This document shows, in pieces, positions 8,817 to 19,133 of a stretch of DNA of 64,000 bases (position 1 is its first letter; each line of letters starts with the position of its first letter). The stretch spans positions 1-64,000 of the forward strand of contig CANQFM010000005.1 in NCBI GenBank assembly GCA_947598825.1, written 5' to 3'. The translations under genes were made by a program, and so were the position numbers. A model generated the notes under the pieces. The model saw nothing but the letters and a program-made list of their open reading frames with translations. It was not told the DNA's origin and did no database searches. This DNA is from an uncultured Eisenbergiella sp. (lineage in GTDB: Bacteria; Bacillota; Clostridia; Lachnospirales; Lachnospiraceae).

Positions 8817-10520
8817 ATGGAGCGTTATAACATAATGAAAAAAATAATTCCGGCATTGATCGCCATTCTTCTTATCCTGCTGATCGGCGCAGGAGCCGCA
8901 GGATCTTATTTATATCAAAAATATTCCTACTCGAAGGAGCTGGCGGATTTGGATCAGTATTTTGGCCTGGCTGCGGCGGATGAGGCGGCCATTGTGTTAA
9001 ATCACGATTTTGCGCCGGAAAAGGGACTGATGAAAGACGGGCACTGTTATCTGGATCTGGAGACGGTGCATACTTATCTGAACGACAGGTTTTATGTGGA
9101 TTACCATGAAAAACTCCTGCTTTATACGCTGCCTGATGAGGTGGTGTCCCTGGGGCTTGGGGAGACGACGCCGGACGGTTATGTGGCCGCTTTTGAACAG
9201 GGGAATAAGGTCTATCTGGCGTTGGACTATGTAAAGCGGTATTCCGATTTCAATTATATGGTGTATACCCAGCCCAACCGCGTTATCCTGGAGACGGAGT
9301 GGGAGGAAGTGCAGACGGCCAGGGCGGCGAAGGATACTGCGGTTCGGTATCAGGGCGGCGTAAAGAGCGAGATTTTGACGCAGATTGTCAAGGGAGATCC
9401 GTTGACGGTTCTGGAGACGATGGAGAACTGGAGCTGCGTACAGACGACGGACGGTTATATCGGATATGTGGAGAATAAACGCCTGACGGATCTGACGCAG
9501 GAGACGCCGGCCAAGGATACCGGCTATGAGGCGCCGGACTATTCCGGAAATACCAGGGATCATAAGATCGATCTGGCGTGGCATCAGGTGAGTTCCGAGA
9601 GCGGTAACAGTACGTTCCCGGGCGTGATGGATGGGGTGTTGGGCGTCAATGTGGTATCGCCCACCTGGTTTTCCCTGTATGATAACGAAGGGACTGTGGA
9701 CAGCTTTGCCAGCCCGGCGTATGTGGAGGCCGCCCACGCCAGAGGGCTGGAGGTTTGGGCGCTGGTGGACGATTTCAGCCACAAGGCGGACAACGGCGTA
9801 GATCCGAAGGAAATACTGTCCTACACCAGCAAGCGCAGGGCGGTGATCGAGGTTCTGATGTCGGAGGCGCAGCGGTGCGGTTTTGACGGGATCAACGTGG
9901 ATTTTGAAAGCATCTCCGCGGACGCAGGGCAGGATTATATCCAGTTCATTCGGGAACTTTCCGTTGCCTGCCGTCAAAAGGGGCTGGTTTTGTCGGTGGA
10001 CAATTATGTGCCGATCAATTCCAACGCCCATTATGAATGGAAAGAGCAGGGCGTGATGGCGGACTATGTGATCATCATGGGCTACGACGAGCATTGGGGC
10101 GGCGGAAAGGAAGCCGGTTCCGTCGCGTCCCTCGGTTATGTGGAAAGGGGCATAAGCACGATGACAGAGTATGTCGATCCCAGGAAGGTCATTAACGGGA
10201 TCCCTCTCTATACGAGGATATGGACGACCAGCCCTGCAGGCGAGGTCACAAGCCAGGCGGTGGGGATCAAGGGCGCATCCGATTATCTGGTGAACCACGG
10301 CGTCGCATATGAATGGGATGAGACAACGGGACAGAATTATGCCGAGTTTGAGAGCGGGGATGGCAAGGTACAGGTCTGGCTGGAAGACGAACAATCTATC
10401 GCCGGCAAGATCGGCGTCATGAAACACTATGGATTGGGAGGCGTGGCGGCCTGGAAACTGGGCTTTGACGATGGGAGAGAGAACATTTGGAGCGTGATCG
10501 CCGCTTTTTTGGCGGACTGA
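8817..10520 (+). CDS. GH18 family glycosyl hydrolase with SH3-like domain, N-terminal membrane anchor
   Basis: GFDGINVDFESI (DxxDxE) and SH3-like region QIVKGDPLTVLETMENWSCVQTTDGYIGYVENKRL. Confidence 0.9.
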   Translation: MERYNIMKKIIPALIAILLILLIGAGAAGSYLYQKYSYSKELADLDQYFGLAAADEAAIVLNHDFAPEKGLMKDGHCYLDLETVHTYLNDRFYVDYHEKLLLYTLPDEVVSLGLGETTPDGYVAAFEQGNKVYLALDYVKRYSDFNYMVYTQPNRVILETEWEEVQTARAAKDTAVRYQGGVKSEILTQIVKGDPLTVLETMENWSCVQTTDGYIGYVENKRLTDLTQETPAKDTGYEAPDYSGNTRDHKIDLAWHQVSSESGNSTFPGVMDGVLGVNVVSPTWFSLYDNEGTVDSFASPAYVEAAHARGLEVWALVDDFSHKADNGVDPKEILSYTSKRRAVIEVLMSEAQRCGFDGINVDFESISADAGQDYIQFIRELSVACRQKGLVLSVDNYVPINSNAHYEWKEQGVMADYVIIMGYDEHWGGGKEAGSVASLGYVERGISTMTEYVDPRKVINGIPLYTRIWTTSPAGEVTSQAVGIKGASDYLVNHGVAYEWDETTGQNYAEFESGDGKVQVWLEDEQSIAGKIGVMKHYGLGGVAAWKLGFDDGRENIWSVIAAFLAD

Positions 10521-10586
10521 ATATGGAGGCGCGAGGCATAAAGGAAAAAGGGCCGCCATATACTGAAAAAAAACGCGGAGTTTTCG

Positions 10587-11333
10587 ATGCGTCACACATG
10601 GCAGAAGGATCTGATCAAAATATTGGGAACGGCGGTCTGTCTGACCGCCGTCTTTTTTGCGGGGAGACAGGCCGCCGTGATAACGGACGGCGCCGCGCAG
10701 AGCAAAACGGCGGCCCCGGGGGAGAATGACTACTCCAAAATGCAGAAATTCTGCGTGGTGATAGACGCAGGGCACGGCGGCGAAGATCCGGGAAAGGTGG
10801 GCGTAAACGGCGCGCTGGAAAAGGATATCAACCTGCAGATAGCCTGGCGGCTGGCCGCCCTGCTGCGTCAGGCGGATGTGAAGGTGGTCATGACGCGCAC
10901 CCGGGACAGCGGATTGCATGACGCAGGCGCCCGGAGCCGGAAGGTACAGGATATGAAACGGAGGATCGAGCTGATAGAGGAGGCGGCACCGGATATTGTG
11001 GTCAGCATACACCAGAACAGCTACAGCAGCGCATCCGTCAGGGGCGCCCAGGTTTTTTATTACACGGGCAGCAAAGAGGGAGAAGCCTTGGCAGAGCGGA
11101 TCCAGGATCGGATGATACAGGGGCTGGACCCGGACAACCGCCGCAAGGCCAAGGCCAATGACAGCTATTATCTGTTGAAAAAAACCAGCAGGCCGATCGT
11201 GATCGTGGAATGCGGCTTTTTGAGCAATCCCCAGGAAGAGGCGCTGCTCTGCGACGAATCCTATCAGGAGAAAGCGGCCTGGCAGATCCATTTGGGCATC
11301 CTGCAATATCTCAACGCTCATGCGTCAGACTGA
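10587..11333 (+). CDS. N-acetylmuramoyl-L-alanine amidase (Amidase_3, CwlD-like)
   Basis: VVIDAGHGGEDPGKVGVNGALEKDINLQIA ... SIHQNSY ... IVIVECGFLSNPQE. Confidence 0.93.
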   Translation: MRHTWQKDLIKILGTAVCLTAVFFAGRQAAVITDGAAQSKTAAPGENDYSKMQKFCVVIDAGHGGEDPGKVGVNGALEKDINLQIAWRLAALLRQADVKVVMTRTRDSGLHDAGARSRKVQDMKRRIELIEEAAPDIVVSIHQNSYSSASVRGAQVFYYTGSKEGEALAERIQDRMIQGLDPDNRRKAKANDSYYLLKKTSRPIVIVECGFLSNPQEEALLCDESYQEKAAWQIHLGILQYLNAHASD

Positions 11334-11433
11334 CGCACATGAAAGGCCTGGCAAATAGCGCCGCAAGGCGGTTATCACAGGAACGGGCAGTGGAGATTAA
11401 AACAGTTTACAACGGGAAAAAGCATGTGTATAA

Positions 11434-13041
11434 TTGAAAGGTGGCCAGGTACAAAAGAAAGGATGTCCGAAGAAAATGCCAAAGAAAGACTATTTGTCAG
11501 TTCTTTTAAAGAGTTTATTGACAGGCACATTCTTGTATGTGTGGGTCCTTATCCTTTTTTTCCAGGAGTATGCCTGGCGGAAAAATCTGCTTCCAAACGC
11601 CGTATTGCTGATTGCGATACTGATCATTTTAGGGGGAATTTATTGGATCCGGAAAAGAGGAGGCAGAAATATTCGAAAATATCGGTTAAGTTCTAAACAG
11701 GAATTGTTTTGGCTGTTGGTCTTTTCGGCAACGCTATATGTGATTCAACTGGTGATCATCTGGAATGCGGGTTTTCGCACCGCCTGGGATCCCGGAGCGG
11801 TGTTATACGGCGCCCGTTATGCCGCCCAGCAGGACAGGGCAGGGATAGAGAGCATGGCATATTATTTTTCCGTTTATCCCAATAATCTGCTGCTGGTTTT
11901 TTTCTATGCGGTCATATTGCGGATCAATGCCATGGTCGGTTCGCCTATCTCTAACGGAACTTTGCTTCTGGCTTTCGTGCAGTGTATTCCGATCAGCTTT
12001 GGAGGGATTTTGCTGTTTCGTGTGGCCCGCCGTTTTGTAACGGGCCCTTTGGCCTGGCTTACCTATTGGTTTTACTGGCTATTGGCCGGACTGTCGGGGT
12101 GGATCATGATCCCCTACTCCGATTCCAGCGGCCTGCTCCTTCCGCTCTTTCTTTTCTGGCTCTATTTAAAGGATAAGGAGGTAGGGGACAGAAGAAAGAA
12201 GCTGCTCTTTTGCCTGCTTTTGTGCGCCGCCGCCTATGTGGGGTATTGGATCAAGCCCATGACCCTGATCGTGCTGATCGCTATCTGTCTGGTGGAAATA
12301 ATAAGGATGATAGGGAAAATAACGGCTGGGAAAAAACTTCGGGAAACAGGGATCCATTTGTATATGCTCTCTGCGGCGGCAGGTTTTTTGGCGGCTGCCC
12401 TTTGCGTCAATGCGGCTGTGAAAAGTATGGATTTCCCGGTGGTAACGGAAACGGTTTTAAGCTGGCAGCATCATATGATGCTGGGGGCGAATGAAAAATC
12501 TTCGGGCGGTTACAATCAGGAGGATTTCGATTTTTCCACAGCTTTTTCTGACCGGAAGGAGCAGAATCGCGCTGAACTGGCCGAAGTAAAGGAGCGGCTA
12601 AAGGAGATGGGATTCTCCGGTTACGGGCGTTTGTTTACCCGAAAAGCTGCCAAGAATTATCTGGACGGCTCTTTCGGTTGGGGAGGCGGGGCAACTTTTT
12701 ATACGGAGGTTTTTCCGGAACGGGCAAATCCGCTCTGTCCGCTGCTCCGTTCCCTTTATTATGACGATAAAGAGGACAATCTGTTTGGGTACTATGCCCA
12801 GTTCCGGCAGTTTGTATGGCTGGCGGTCCTTTTTGGCATAGCATTTGCGGCAGCAGGAAAGGCAGCCTTGAACACAGAAGAAAAGGTGTTGGTCCTGGCG
12901 GTGCTTGGCCTGATGCTGTATCTGCAGATCTTTGAGGCCCATCCGCGTTATCTTTTTACCTATGTTCCACTTTACGCCATATTGTCGGCAATAGGTTTCC
13001 GAAATTTGGGAAGCAGGGTATACGATGACAAACAAATATGA
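11434..13041 (+). CDS. Polytopic membrane protein, GT-C/GT39-like glycosyltransferase
   Basis: Many TM segments; start of a glycan gene cluster. Confidence 0.65.
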   Translation: MKGGQVQKKGCPKKMPKKDYLSVLLKSLLTGTFLYVWVLILFFQEYAWRKNLLPNAVLLIAILIILGGIYWIRKRGGRNIRKYRLSSKQELFWLLVFSATLYVIQLVIIWNAGFRTAWDPGAVLYGARYAAQQDRAGIESMAYYFSVYPNNLLLVFFYAVILRINAMVGSPISNGTLLLAFVQCIPISFGGILLFRVARRFVTGPLAWLTYWFYWLLAGLSGWIMIPYSDSSGLLLPLFLFWLYLKDKEVGDRRKKLLFCLLLCAAAYVGYWIKPMTLIVLIAICLVEIIRMIGKITAGKKLRETGIHLYMLSAAAGFLAAALCVNAAVKSMDFPVVTETVLSWQHHMMLGANEKSSGGYNQEDFDFSTAFSDRKEQNRAELAEVKERLKEMGFSGYGRLFTRKAAKNYLDGSFGWGGGATFYTEVFPERANPLCPLLRSLYYDDKEDNLFGYYAQFRQFVWLAVLFGIAFAAAGKAALNTEEKVLVLAVLGLMLYLQIFEAHPRYLFTYVPLYAILSAIGFRNLGSRVYDDKQI

Positions 13042-14164
13042 TAAGATCATTATAGGGGCGGGGCTCTATGGCTGTTATGCGGCGGATCTTTGTGGGGAAA
13101 GAGGAGAAAAGGTTCTTGTTCTGGAATATGAAAAAGAGCCTTTTTCGCGCGCGACCTATGTCAATCAGGCCAGGGTGCATATGGGGTATCATTATCCCAG
13201 AAGCCTGACCACGGCGCTCAAATCCGCCGGCTATTTTCGGAGATTTGTGCAGGACTATGGCTTCTGCATCCATGACAGCTTTGAACAGGTGTATGCCATG
13301 GCAGGGCAGTTTTCCTGGACGAACGCGGAGTGCTTCAAAGAGTTTTGCCGGGCGGCCCGGATCCGCTGCGAGGAAGTGCCGCCATCGCGCTTCTTTCAGC
13401 CGGGCATGTGTGACGGCGCTTTTTTGACAGAAGAATACACTTATGACGCGAAGCTGCTGCGCGACTGGTACAAGGAAAGGCTGGACGGGCGCGGAAACGT
13501 AAGTATTCTTTATAATGCCAGGATCGAAATGATCGTAAAAACGGACAGCGCCTTTGTGATCAGGATGGAGGATGGCTGTGAATACGAGACAGGCTATGTA
13601 TTAAACGCTTCCTATGCGTCGGTCAATCAGATCCTGGCTCGTGTGACGGGGGTTGAAACGACTCCTTTTCCCATTAAATATGAGCTGTGCGAGATCATCC
13701 TCTGCGATGCTTCAGAACGTTTGAAAGGGATCGGTATTACGGTAATGGATGGGCCGTTTTTTTCGATCATGCCTTTTGGGAGGACAGGCCTGCATTCGCT
13801 GACGGCTGTGACATTTACCCCGCATATGACTTCCCCTCAGGAATTGCCGCACTTTTCCTGCCAGGAAAAGCTTGCGGAAAAGGATGATGCCTGCAGCCCC
13901 CAAAACCTTGGAAACTGCAACCTATGCCCCCACAGGCCGCAGACAGCTTGGCCGTATATGTCGAGGCTTGCGCAAAAATATATGAAAGAGGAATACGGTT
14001 TTCGTTACCGCGAATCTTTATTTTCCATGAAACCGATCTTAAAGTCCTCCGAGGTGGACGATTCCAGGCCGACTGCGATCCGGGTATTGTGCGAAGCGCC
14101 CACGCTGGTCAGCGTACTGTCCGGTAAGATCAATACTGTGTACGATCTGGATTCGTATTTATAA
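13025..14164 (+). CDS. FAD-dependent oxidoreductase (DAO-like)
   Basis: N-terminal Rossmann IIIGAGLYGCYAADLCGERGEKVLVLE; CNLCPHRP cysteines. Confidence 0.8.
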   Translation: MTNKYDKIIIGAGLYGCYAADLCGERGEKVLVLEYEKEPFSRATYVNQARVHMGYHYPRSLTTALKSAGYFRRFVQDYGFCIHDSFEQVYAMAGQFSWTNAECFKEFCRAARIRCEEVPPSRFFQPGMCDGAFLTEEYTYDAKLLRDWYKERLDGRGNVSILYNARIEMIVKTDSAFVIRMEDGCEYETGYVLNASYASVNQILARVTGVETTPFPIKYELCEIILCDASERLKGIGITVMDGPFFSIMPFGRTGLHSLTAVTFTPHMTSPQELPHFSCQEKLAEKDDACSPQNLGNCNLCPHRPQTAWPYMSRLAQKYMKEEYGFRYRESLFSMKPILKSSEVDDSRPTAIRVLCEAPTLVSVLSGKINTVYDLDSYL

Positions 14165-14193
14165 GGAAAGCGCAGAGAAATTCGAGCTGAAAA

Positions 14194-15162
14194 ATGGTGG
14201 GAAATAACAAAATGAGAGAGAACGGAAAAGAAAACAAATTCATCTCGGCAGTGGTGTATCTGCATAATGAAGGAGAAGCTGTGCGCGATTTCTTCGACAG
14301 GGTGATCGCTGTCTTTGAGGCGAATTTTGAACGGTACGAAATCGTCTGCGTCGATGATGGCTGCACGGATATCACCCTTGAAGTCCTCAGGGAATATCTG
14401 GAAACGCATCCGCTTAAGGCAATGGTCAGCGTTGTGCATATGAGTTTTTTCCACGGGCTGGAAAGCGCGATGAACGCAGGACGGGATCTGGCGATCGGGG
14501 ATTTTGTCTATGAGTTCGACAGCGTGAACGTGGACTATGATCCAAAGCTGGTCCTGGAAACGTATCATCGGATGTTGGAGGGCAACGATATCGTGGCCGC
14601 CACGGCGGGCAGGGCCGCACGGCTGTCCTCCCGTATTTTCTATGCGGTATATAATCAGACCAGCCGGGGGAAAAACAGGATCGGGGCAGAGACGTTCCGG
14701 CTCGTGTCGCGCCGGGCGATCAACCGGATCAAAGCCATGGGACAATATATTCCGTACCGCAAGGCCGTCTATGCGGGCTGCGGTCTGAGCAAGGCAGAGG
14801 TTTGTTACGAACCTGTCCGGCAGAAACGGCAGCACGGAAAGCAGAGGGCCGGCGAACGGGTCTCCCTGGCGCTGGATTCCTTTATTTATTTTACGAACGT
14901 GTTAGAACATCTGTCAGCCATCCTGTGCATTGTATTTTTGCTGTTCACGGTGGGCGTGGGTATATATATTATCCGGGATTACCTGATGGGCGGCCAGATC
15001 GTGGAGGGGTGGTTATCCACCATGGGTTTTCTGACGTTTGGCTTTTTTGGCGTCTTTGCTCTCCTTACCCTGACGCTGAAATACCTTTCGGTGATCTTAA
15101 ATCTGATCTTTAAACAGCAACGGTATCTGATCGCGGATATTGAAAAGGTGGCGGGAAAATGA
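14194..15162 (+). CDS. GT2 glycosyltransferase with C-terminal TM helices
   Basis: FISAVVYLHNEGEAVRDFFDRV ... IVCVDDGCTDITLEVL; two C-terminal TMs. Confidence 0.85.
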   Translation: MVGNNKMRENGKENKFISAVVYLHNEGEAVRDFFDRVIAVFEANFERYEIVCVDDGCTDITLEVLREYLETHPLKAMVSVVHMSFFHGLESAMNAGRDLAIGDFVYEFDSVNVDYDPKLVLETYHRMLEGNDIVAATAGRAARLSSRIFYAVYNQTSRGKNRIGAETFRLVSRRAINRIKAMGQYIPYRKAVYAGCGLSKAEVCYEPVRQKRQHGKQRAGERVSLALDSFIYFTNVLEHLSAILCIVFLLFTVGVGIYIIRDYLMGGQIVEGWLSTMGFLTFGFFGVFALLTLTLKYLSVILNLIFKQQRYLIADIEKVAGK

Positions 15163-15914
15163 ACGGACAGACCATGCGTATCAATTTACTGTTTCCGGTT
15201 TTGAATGAAAGGTTCAGGCTCCGTAAGGGGATTGAGGGGACTGTGGCCTATGTGCGGCAGAATCTTTCGATCCCCTGCCGGCTGACGATTTTGGACAACG
15301 GTTCGGAGGATGAGACGCCCGAAATCGGGAAGGCTTTGGCGAAGGAATATGAGGAAGTCAGCTATGTGCGTATGGAGGAACGCGGCGTGGGCGTTGCGTT
15401 CCGCAGAGGGATAGAACAGAATACCTGCGAACTGGTAGGCTATATGGATATCGATCTTTCGACGGATCTGAAATATCTGAAAAAAACGGTTGAAGCGTTT
15501 GCAGCCGATCCGGAACTGCAATATGTAAATGGAAGCCGTTTTAGCAGAGGATCGGTCGTAAAGGGACGCAAATGGTATCGGAAGATCATTTCCGGAGGAT
15601 TGGTCTTTCTGTTGAAATCCATTTTTCATATGAAAGCCACAGACGCGGTATGCGGGTTTACGTTTCTCAGAAACGATGCGGCGCAGCGTTTGGTGAAGGA
15701 GTGCAGCCAGGATAACGGCTGGTTCTATACGATCGAATTTCTGCTGCGGGCGGAGCGGGACAACTTGAAGATATACGATATGCCGGTAGAGTGGCAGGAG
15801 GACTACAATACCACGGTAAAGATCCCCAGGACGATCAAAAATTATCTGACCCGCATGGTGAAACTGAAGAAAGCTTTCAGGGAAGAGGACAGGAGAAATG
15901 CTGAAACGAATTGA
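15159..15914 (+). CDS. GT2 glycosyltransferase
   Basis: INLLFPVLNERFRLRKGIEGTVAYV ... LTILDNGSEDETPEIG ... YMDIDLSTDL. Confidence 0.88.
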   Translation: MNGQTMRINLLFPVLNERFRLRKGIEGTVAYVRQNLSIPCRLTILDNGSEDETPEIGKALAKEYEEVSYVRMEERGVGVAFRRGIEQNTCELVGYMDIDLSTDLKYLKKTVEAFAADPELQYVNGSRFSRGSVVKGRKWYRKIISGGLVFLLKSIFHMKATDAVCGFTFLRNDAAQRLVKECSQDNGWFYTIEFLLRAERDNLKIYDMPVEWQEDYNTTVKIPRTIKNYLTRMVKLKKAFREEDRRNAETN

Positions 15915-16995
15915 CCTGACAAGGGATTATCGCAGGTATCGGGAGGAATATCAACAGGCAATAGAACTGGTCTGCAAGGAGAGCGCCTTCTCCGGAGGGA
16001 AATATGCGGATCAGTTTGACCGGGAGTTTGCGGCATTTTGCGGTGTGCCCTATGCCACCGGGGTGAATAACGGAACGACAGCGCTGCATTGCGCCATGAT
16101 GGCATTGGGGATCAAAGCGGGGGACGAGGTGATCGTACCGGCCAACACTTATATCGCTACCGCCTGGGCCGTTACCTATACCGGGGCGGTACCGGTCTTC
16201 GTGGACTGTACGGCCGATACATGGGAGATCGATCCGGAAAGGATAGAAGAAAAGATCACATCGCGGACGAAAGCCATTATAGGCGTGCATCTGTACGGAC
16301 AGCCCTTTGCCTTCGGGCAGGTGGAAAAAATTGCCAAAGAGCATGGTTTATACGTCGTAGAGGACTGCGCCCAGGCCCACGGCGCGAAGTATGAGGGAAG
16401 GATGGCCGGCAGCCTGGGGGAACTGGGGTGTTTTAGCTTTTATCCCGGGAAAAACCTGTACGCCTTTGGGGAAGGCGGAAGCGTGACCTGTTATAAAAAA
16501 GAGTATTATGATGCGATCAATGTGATCAAGAACCAGGGCTGCCGCGTGCAGTATCAGCATGAGAGGATCGGATATAATTACCGGCTGGAGGGCCTGCAGG
16601 GGGCGGTACTCAGCGTGGGGCTGCGTCATTTGCCGGAGTGGACGAAACGGAGGATCGAAATTGGGGAAACCTATCTTCGGGAGATCCGCAATCCCCGGTT
16701 TACCATGCAGGCGCATCCGGAGAATACGGAGCCGGTCTATCATCTTTTTGAAGTTATGGTGGAGGATCCGGCAGCCTTTTTACAATACATGGCGCGTCAG
16801 GGAATCGAATGCCATCGCCATTATCCGGTGCCCTGTCATCTGCAGAAGGCCTATGCCTCTTTGGGGTATCGGGAAGGAGACTGCCCCAACGCAGAGTTTT
16901 TGGCGAAACATTGCGCAACGCTGCCCCTGTTTCCTGAGATGACTCAGGAAGAGGTCGGCAGGGTGATAGAAGCCTGCAATCGTTATCAAGGTTAA
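15898..16995 (+). CDS. DegT/DnrJ/EryC1 family sugar aminotransferase
   Basis: GVPYATGVNNGTTALHCAMMALGIKAGDEVIVPANTYIATAWAV ... VVEDCAQAHGAKY ... FSFYPGKNLYAFGEGG. Confidence 0.95.
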   Translation: MLKRIDLTRDYRRYREEYQQAIELVCKESAFSGGKYADQFDREFAAFCGVPYATGVNNGTTALHCAMMALGIKAGDEVIVPANTYIATAWAVTYTGAVPVFVDCTADTWEIDPERIEEKITSRTKAIIGVHLYGQPFAFGQVEKIAKEHGLYVVEDCAQAHGAKYEGRMAGSLGELGCFSFYPGKNLYAFGEGGSVTCYKKEYYDAINVIKNQGCRVQYQHERIGYNYRLEGLQGAVLSVGLRHLPEWTKRRIEIGETYLREIRNPRFTMQAHPENTEPVYHLFEVMVEDPAAFLQYMARQGIECHRHYPVPCHLQKAYASLGYREGDCPNAEFLAKHCATLPLFPEMTQEEVGRVIEACNRYQG

Positions 16996-17000
16996 GAGCG

Positions 17001-17432
17001 ATGAAAAAGATGAAAAGAGTGCTTCTGTCGGAACAGGGAAGATTCCTTCTGGTGGGGGTCATGAATACGCTGATCGGGATGTCGGCTATGTTTATCGCGT
17101 ATAATGTATTTCATCTGGGGTACTGGCTTTCCAGCGCGATGGATTACATCATAGGCAGTATTTTCAGCTATTTTGCCAACAAATATTTTACATTCCGTTC
17201 CGACAGGAAATCTGCCGCGGAAGCGGTAAGGTTCGCGTTTCATATTCTGCTCTGTTATCTTGTGTCGTATAGCGTTGCGAAACCGTTGGTGAGCGCCGCG
17301 CTTCAAAGATTGCATTTCCCGGTTTCCGTGCTGGAGCAGATCAGTATGGTGTTTGGCATGTGTATTTTTGTCGTGTTGAATTATTTCGGCCAGAAATTTT
17401 TTGTGTTCCACAGGAAAAAAACGGAAGTATAA
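17001..17432 (+). CDS. GtrA family membrane protein
   Basis: FLLVGVMNTLIGMSAMFIAYNVF ... IGSIFSYFANKYFTFRS, GtrA pattern. Confidence 0.88.
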   Translation: MKKMKRVLLSEQGRFLLVGVMNTLIGMSAMFIAYNVFHLGYWLSSAMDYIIGSIFSYFANKYFTFRSDRKSAAEAVRFAFHILLCYLVSYSVAKPLVSAALQRLHFPVSVLEQISMVFGMCIFVVLNYFGQKFFVFHRKKTEV

Positions 17433-17491
17433 TGCGGGTTTGCAGATTTTTTTGCCAGGGCCTTCAGAATATGTTATAATGCTGGCAGGAT

Positions 17492-18574
17492 TTGATCGGA
17501 CAGAGGTTTTGCATGGAGACGATTCTGGAAAAAATTGAGAGAGACGCTCCGGACAGGGAGAAGATTCGGCGGGCCGGAAAGATCCTGCAAAACGGAGGGC
17601 TGGTGGCATTCCCGACGGAAACTGTATACGGCCTGGGAGGGGATGCGCTCAACCCTGCTTCCAGCCGCAGGATCTACGAGGCCAAGGGGAGGCCCTCGGA
17701 CAATCCGCTCATCGTACATATCTGCCGGTGGGAGGATATTTACCGGATCGCAGATCCCGTACCGGAAGCGGCGTACAGGCTGGCGCAGGCCTTTTGGCCG
17801 GGGCCTCTGACGATGATCCTGAATAAAAGGGATGCGGTCCCTTTGGAAACTACAGGAGGACTGGATACCGTTGCGGTGCGTTTTCCCTCCGATCCCATCG
17901 CCAGAGCGCTGATCGATGCGGCGGGCGGTTTTGTAGCTGCGCCCAGCGCCAACGCGTCGGGCAGGCCAAGCCCTACCGTTGCAGAGTATGTCCGGGAGGA
18001 CCTGGACGGGCGTATCGACATGATCCTGGACGGCGGCGAAGTGGGGATCGGCCTGGAGTCCACTATTGTGGATCTGACCGGCCCGGAACCGATGATCCTG
18101 CGCCCCGGTTATGTGACAAAGGAAATGCTGGAAACGGTGCTGGGCAGCGTGGATGTGGACAAAACGATCCTGGAGAAAGACTGTAAGCTTCGGCCGAAAG
18201 CGCCGGGAATGCGCTACCGGCATTATGCGCCCAGAGGCGTGCTGACGGTCGTGGAGGGGATGCCGGAGCAGGTGGCGGCCTATATTGAAGAGAAAAGCCG
18301 GGCGGCCAGATCGCGCGGGGAAAGGGTAGGGATCATCGCTACGGATGAGTCCGAAAGCCGGTACAGGGCGCGCAGCAGCGCGGACAGCATCAAGAGCGTC
18401 GGAAGCCGGACGGATGAAGACGCGGTGGCCAGAAGCCTTTATCGGATCCTGCGGGAATTTGACGATGAAGGGATGACGGTCATTTATTCGGAAGCCTTTG
18501 CCCAGAGCGGTTTGGGACAGGCTATCATGAACCGGCTGTTAAAAGCGGCGGGGCATCGCGTAGAGAAAGTGTGA
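17492..18574 (+). CDS. tsaC: L-threonylcarbamoyladenylate synthase (Sua5/YciO/YrdC)
   Basis: GGLVAFPTETVYGLGGDALNP ... KGRPSDNPLIVHI ... APSANASGRPSPT; C-terminal Sua5 domain. Confidence 0.93.
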   Translation: MIGQRFCMETILEKIERDAPDREKIRRAGKILQNGGLVAFPTETVYGLGGDALNPASSRRIYEAKGRPSDNPLIVHICRWEDIYRIADPVPEAAYRLAQAFWPGPLTMILNKRDAVPLETTGGLDTVAVRFPSDPIARALIDAAGGFVAAPSANASGRPSPTVAEYVREDLDGRIDMILDGGEVGIGLESTIVDLTGPEPMILRPGYVTKEMLETVLGSVDVDKTILEKDCKLRPKAPGMRYRHYAPRGVLTVVEGMPEQVAAYIEEKSRAARSRGERVGIIATDESESRYRARSSADSIKSVGSRTDEDAVARSLYRILREFDDEGMTVIYSEAFAQSGLGQAIMNRLLKAAGHRVEKV

Positions 18575-18650
18575 ACGTTTTTCAAAGGGCGCTGCGACGG
18601 CGGCGCCGCAGATGGCGTCACTCATAGAGGAAAGAAAAGGGGGAATTTGT

Positions 18651-19082
18651 ATGATCGCGCTGGCAAGCGACCATGGCGGTTACGATCTGAAGCGCCAGAT
18701 CATCGCCTGGCTGGAGGAAAAGGGGATCGGCTATCAGGATTTTGGCTGCTACCAAAAAGAGTCCTGCGACTATCCTGATTTCGGAAGGGCGGCGGCAGAA
18801 GCCGTGGCCAAAGGGGAATGTGAGAAAGGCGTGGTGATCTGCACCACCGGTATCGGCATCTCCATCGTGGCCAACAAAGTGAAAGGCATCCGCTGCGCGC
18901 TGTGTGCGGATACGGTATCCGCGCGGCTGACGCGGGAACACAACGACGCCAATATGCTGGCGATGGGAGCAGGCATCGTAGGCAGCAATCTGGCTTTGGG
19001 GATTTTGGAAACCTTTCTGAACACGCCTTTTTCCGGGGAAGAAAAACATGTCAGGCGGGTCGGAAAGATCGAACAACAGTGA
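18651..19082 (+). CDS. rpiB: Ribose-5-phosphate isomerase B
   Basis: MIALASDHGGYDLKRQI ... GVVICTTGIGISIVANKVKGIRCALC. Confidence 0.95.
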   Translation: MIALASDHGGYDLKRQIIAWLEEKGIGYQDFGCYQKESCDYPDFGRAAAEAVAKGECEKGVVICTTGIGISIVANKVKGIRCALCADTVSARLTREHNDANMLAMGAGIVGSNLALGILETFLNTPFSGEEKHVRRVGKIEQQ

Positions 19083-19133
19083 AGAAAGACGACAGAATAA
19101 AATACAAGTCCGCATATGCGGCAGGAGGGGAAA

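Noticed and set aside
8997-11321. 774-aa minus-strand ORF
   Set aside because: Antisense to clear GH18 and amidase genes; composition is a GC-rich shadow frame with no recognisable domain.
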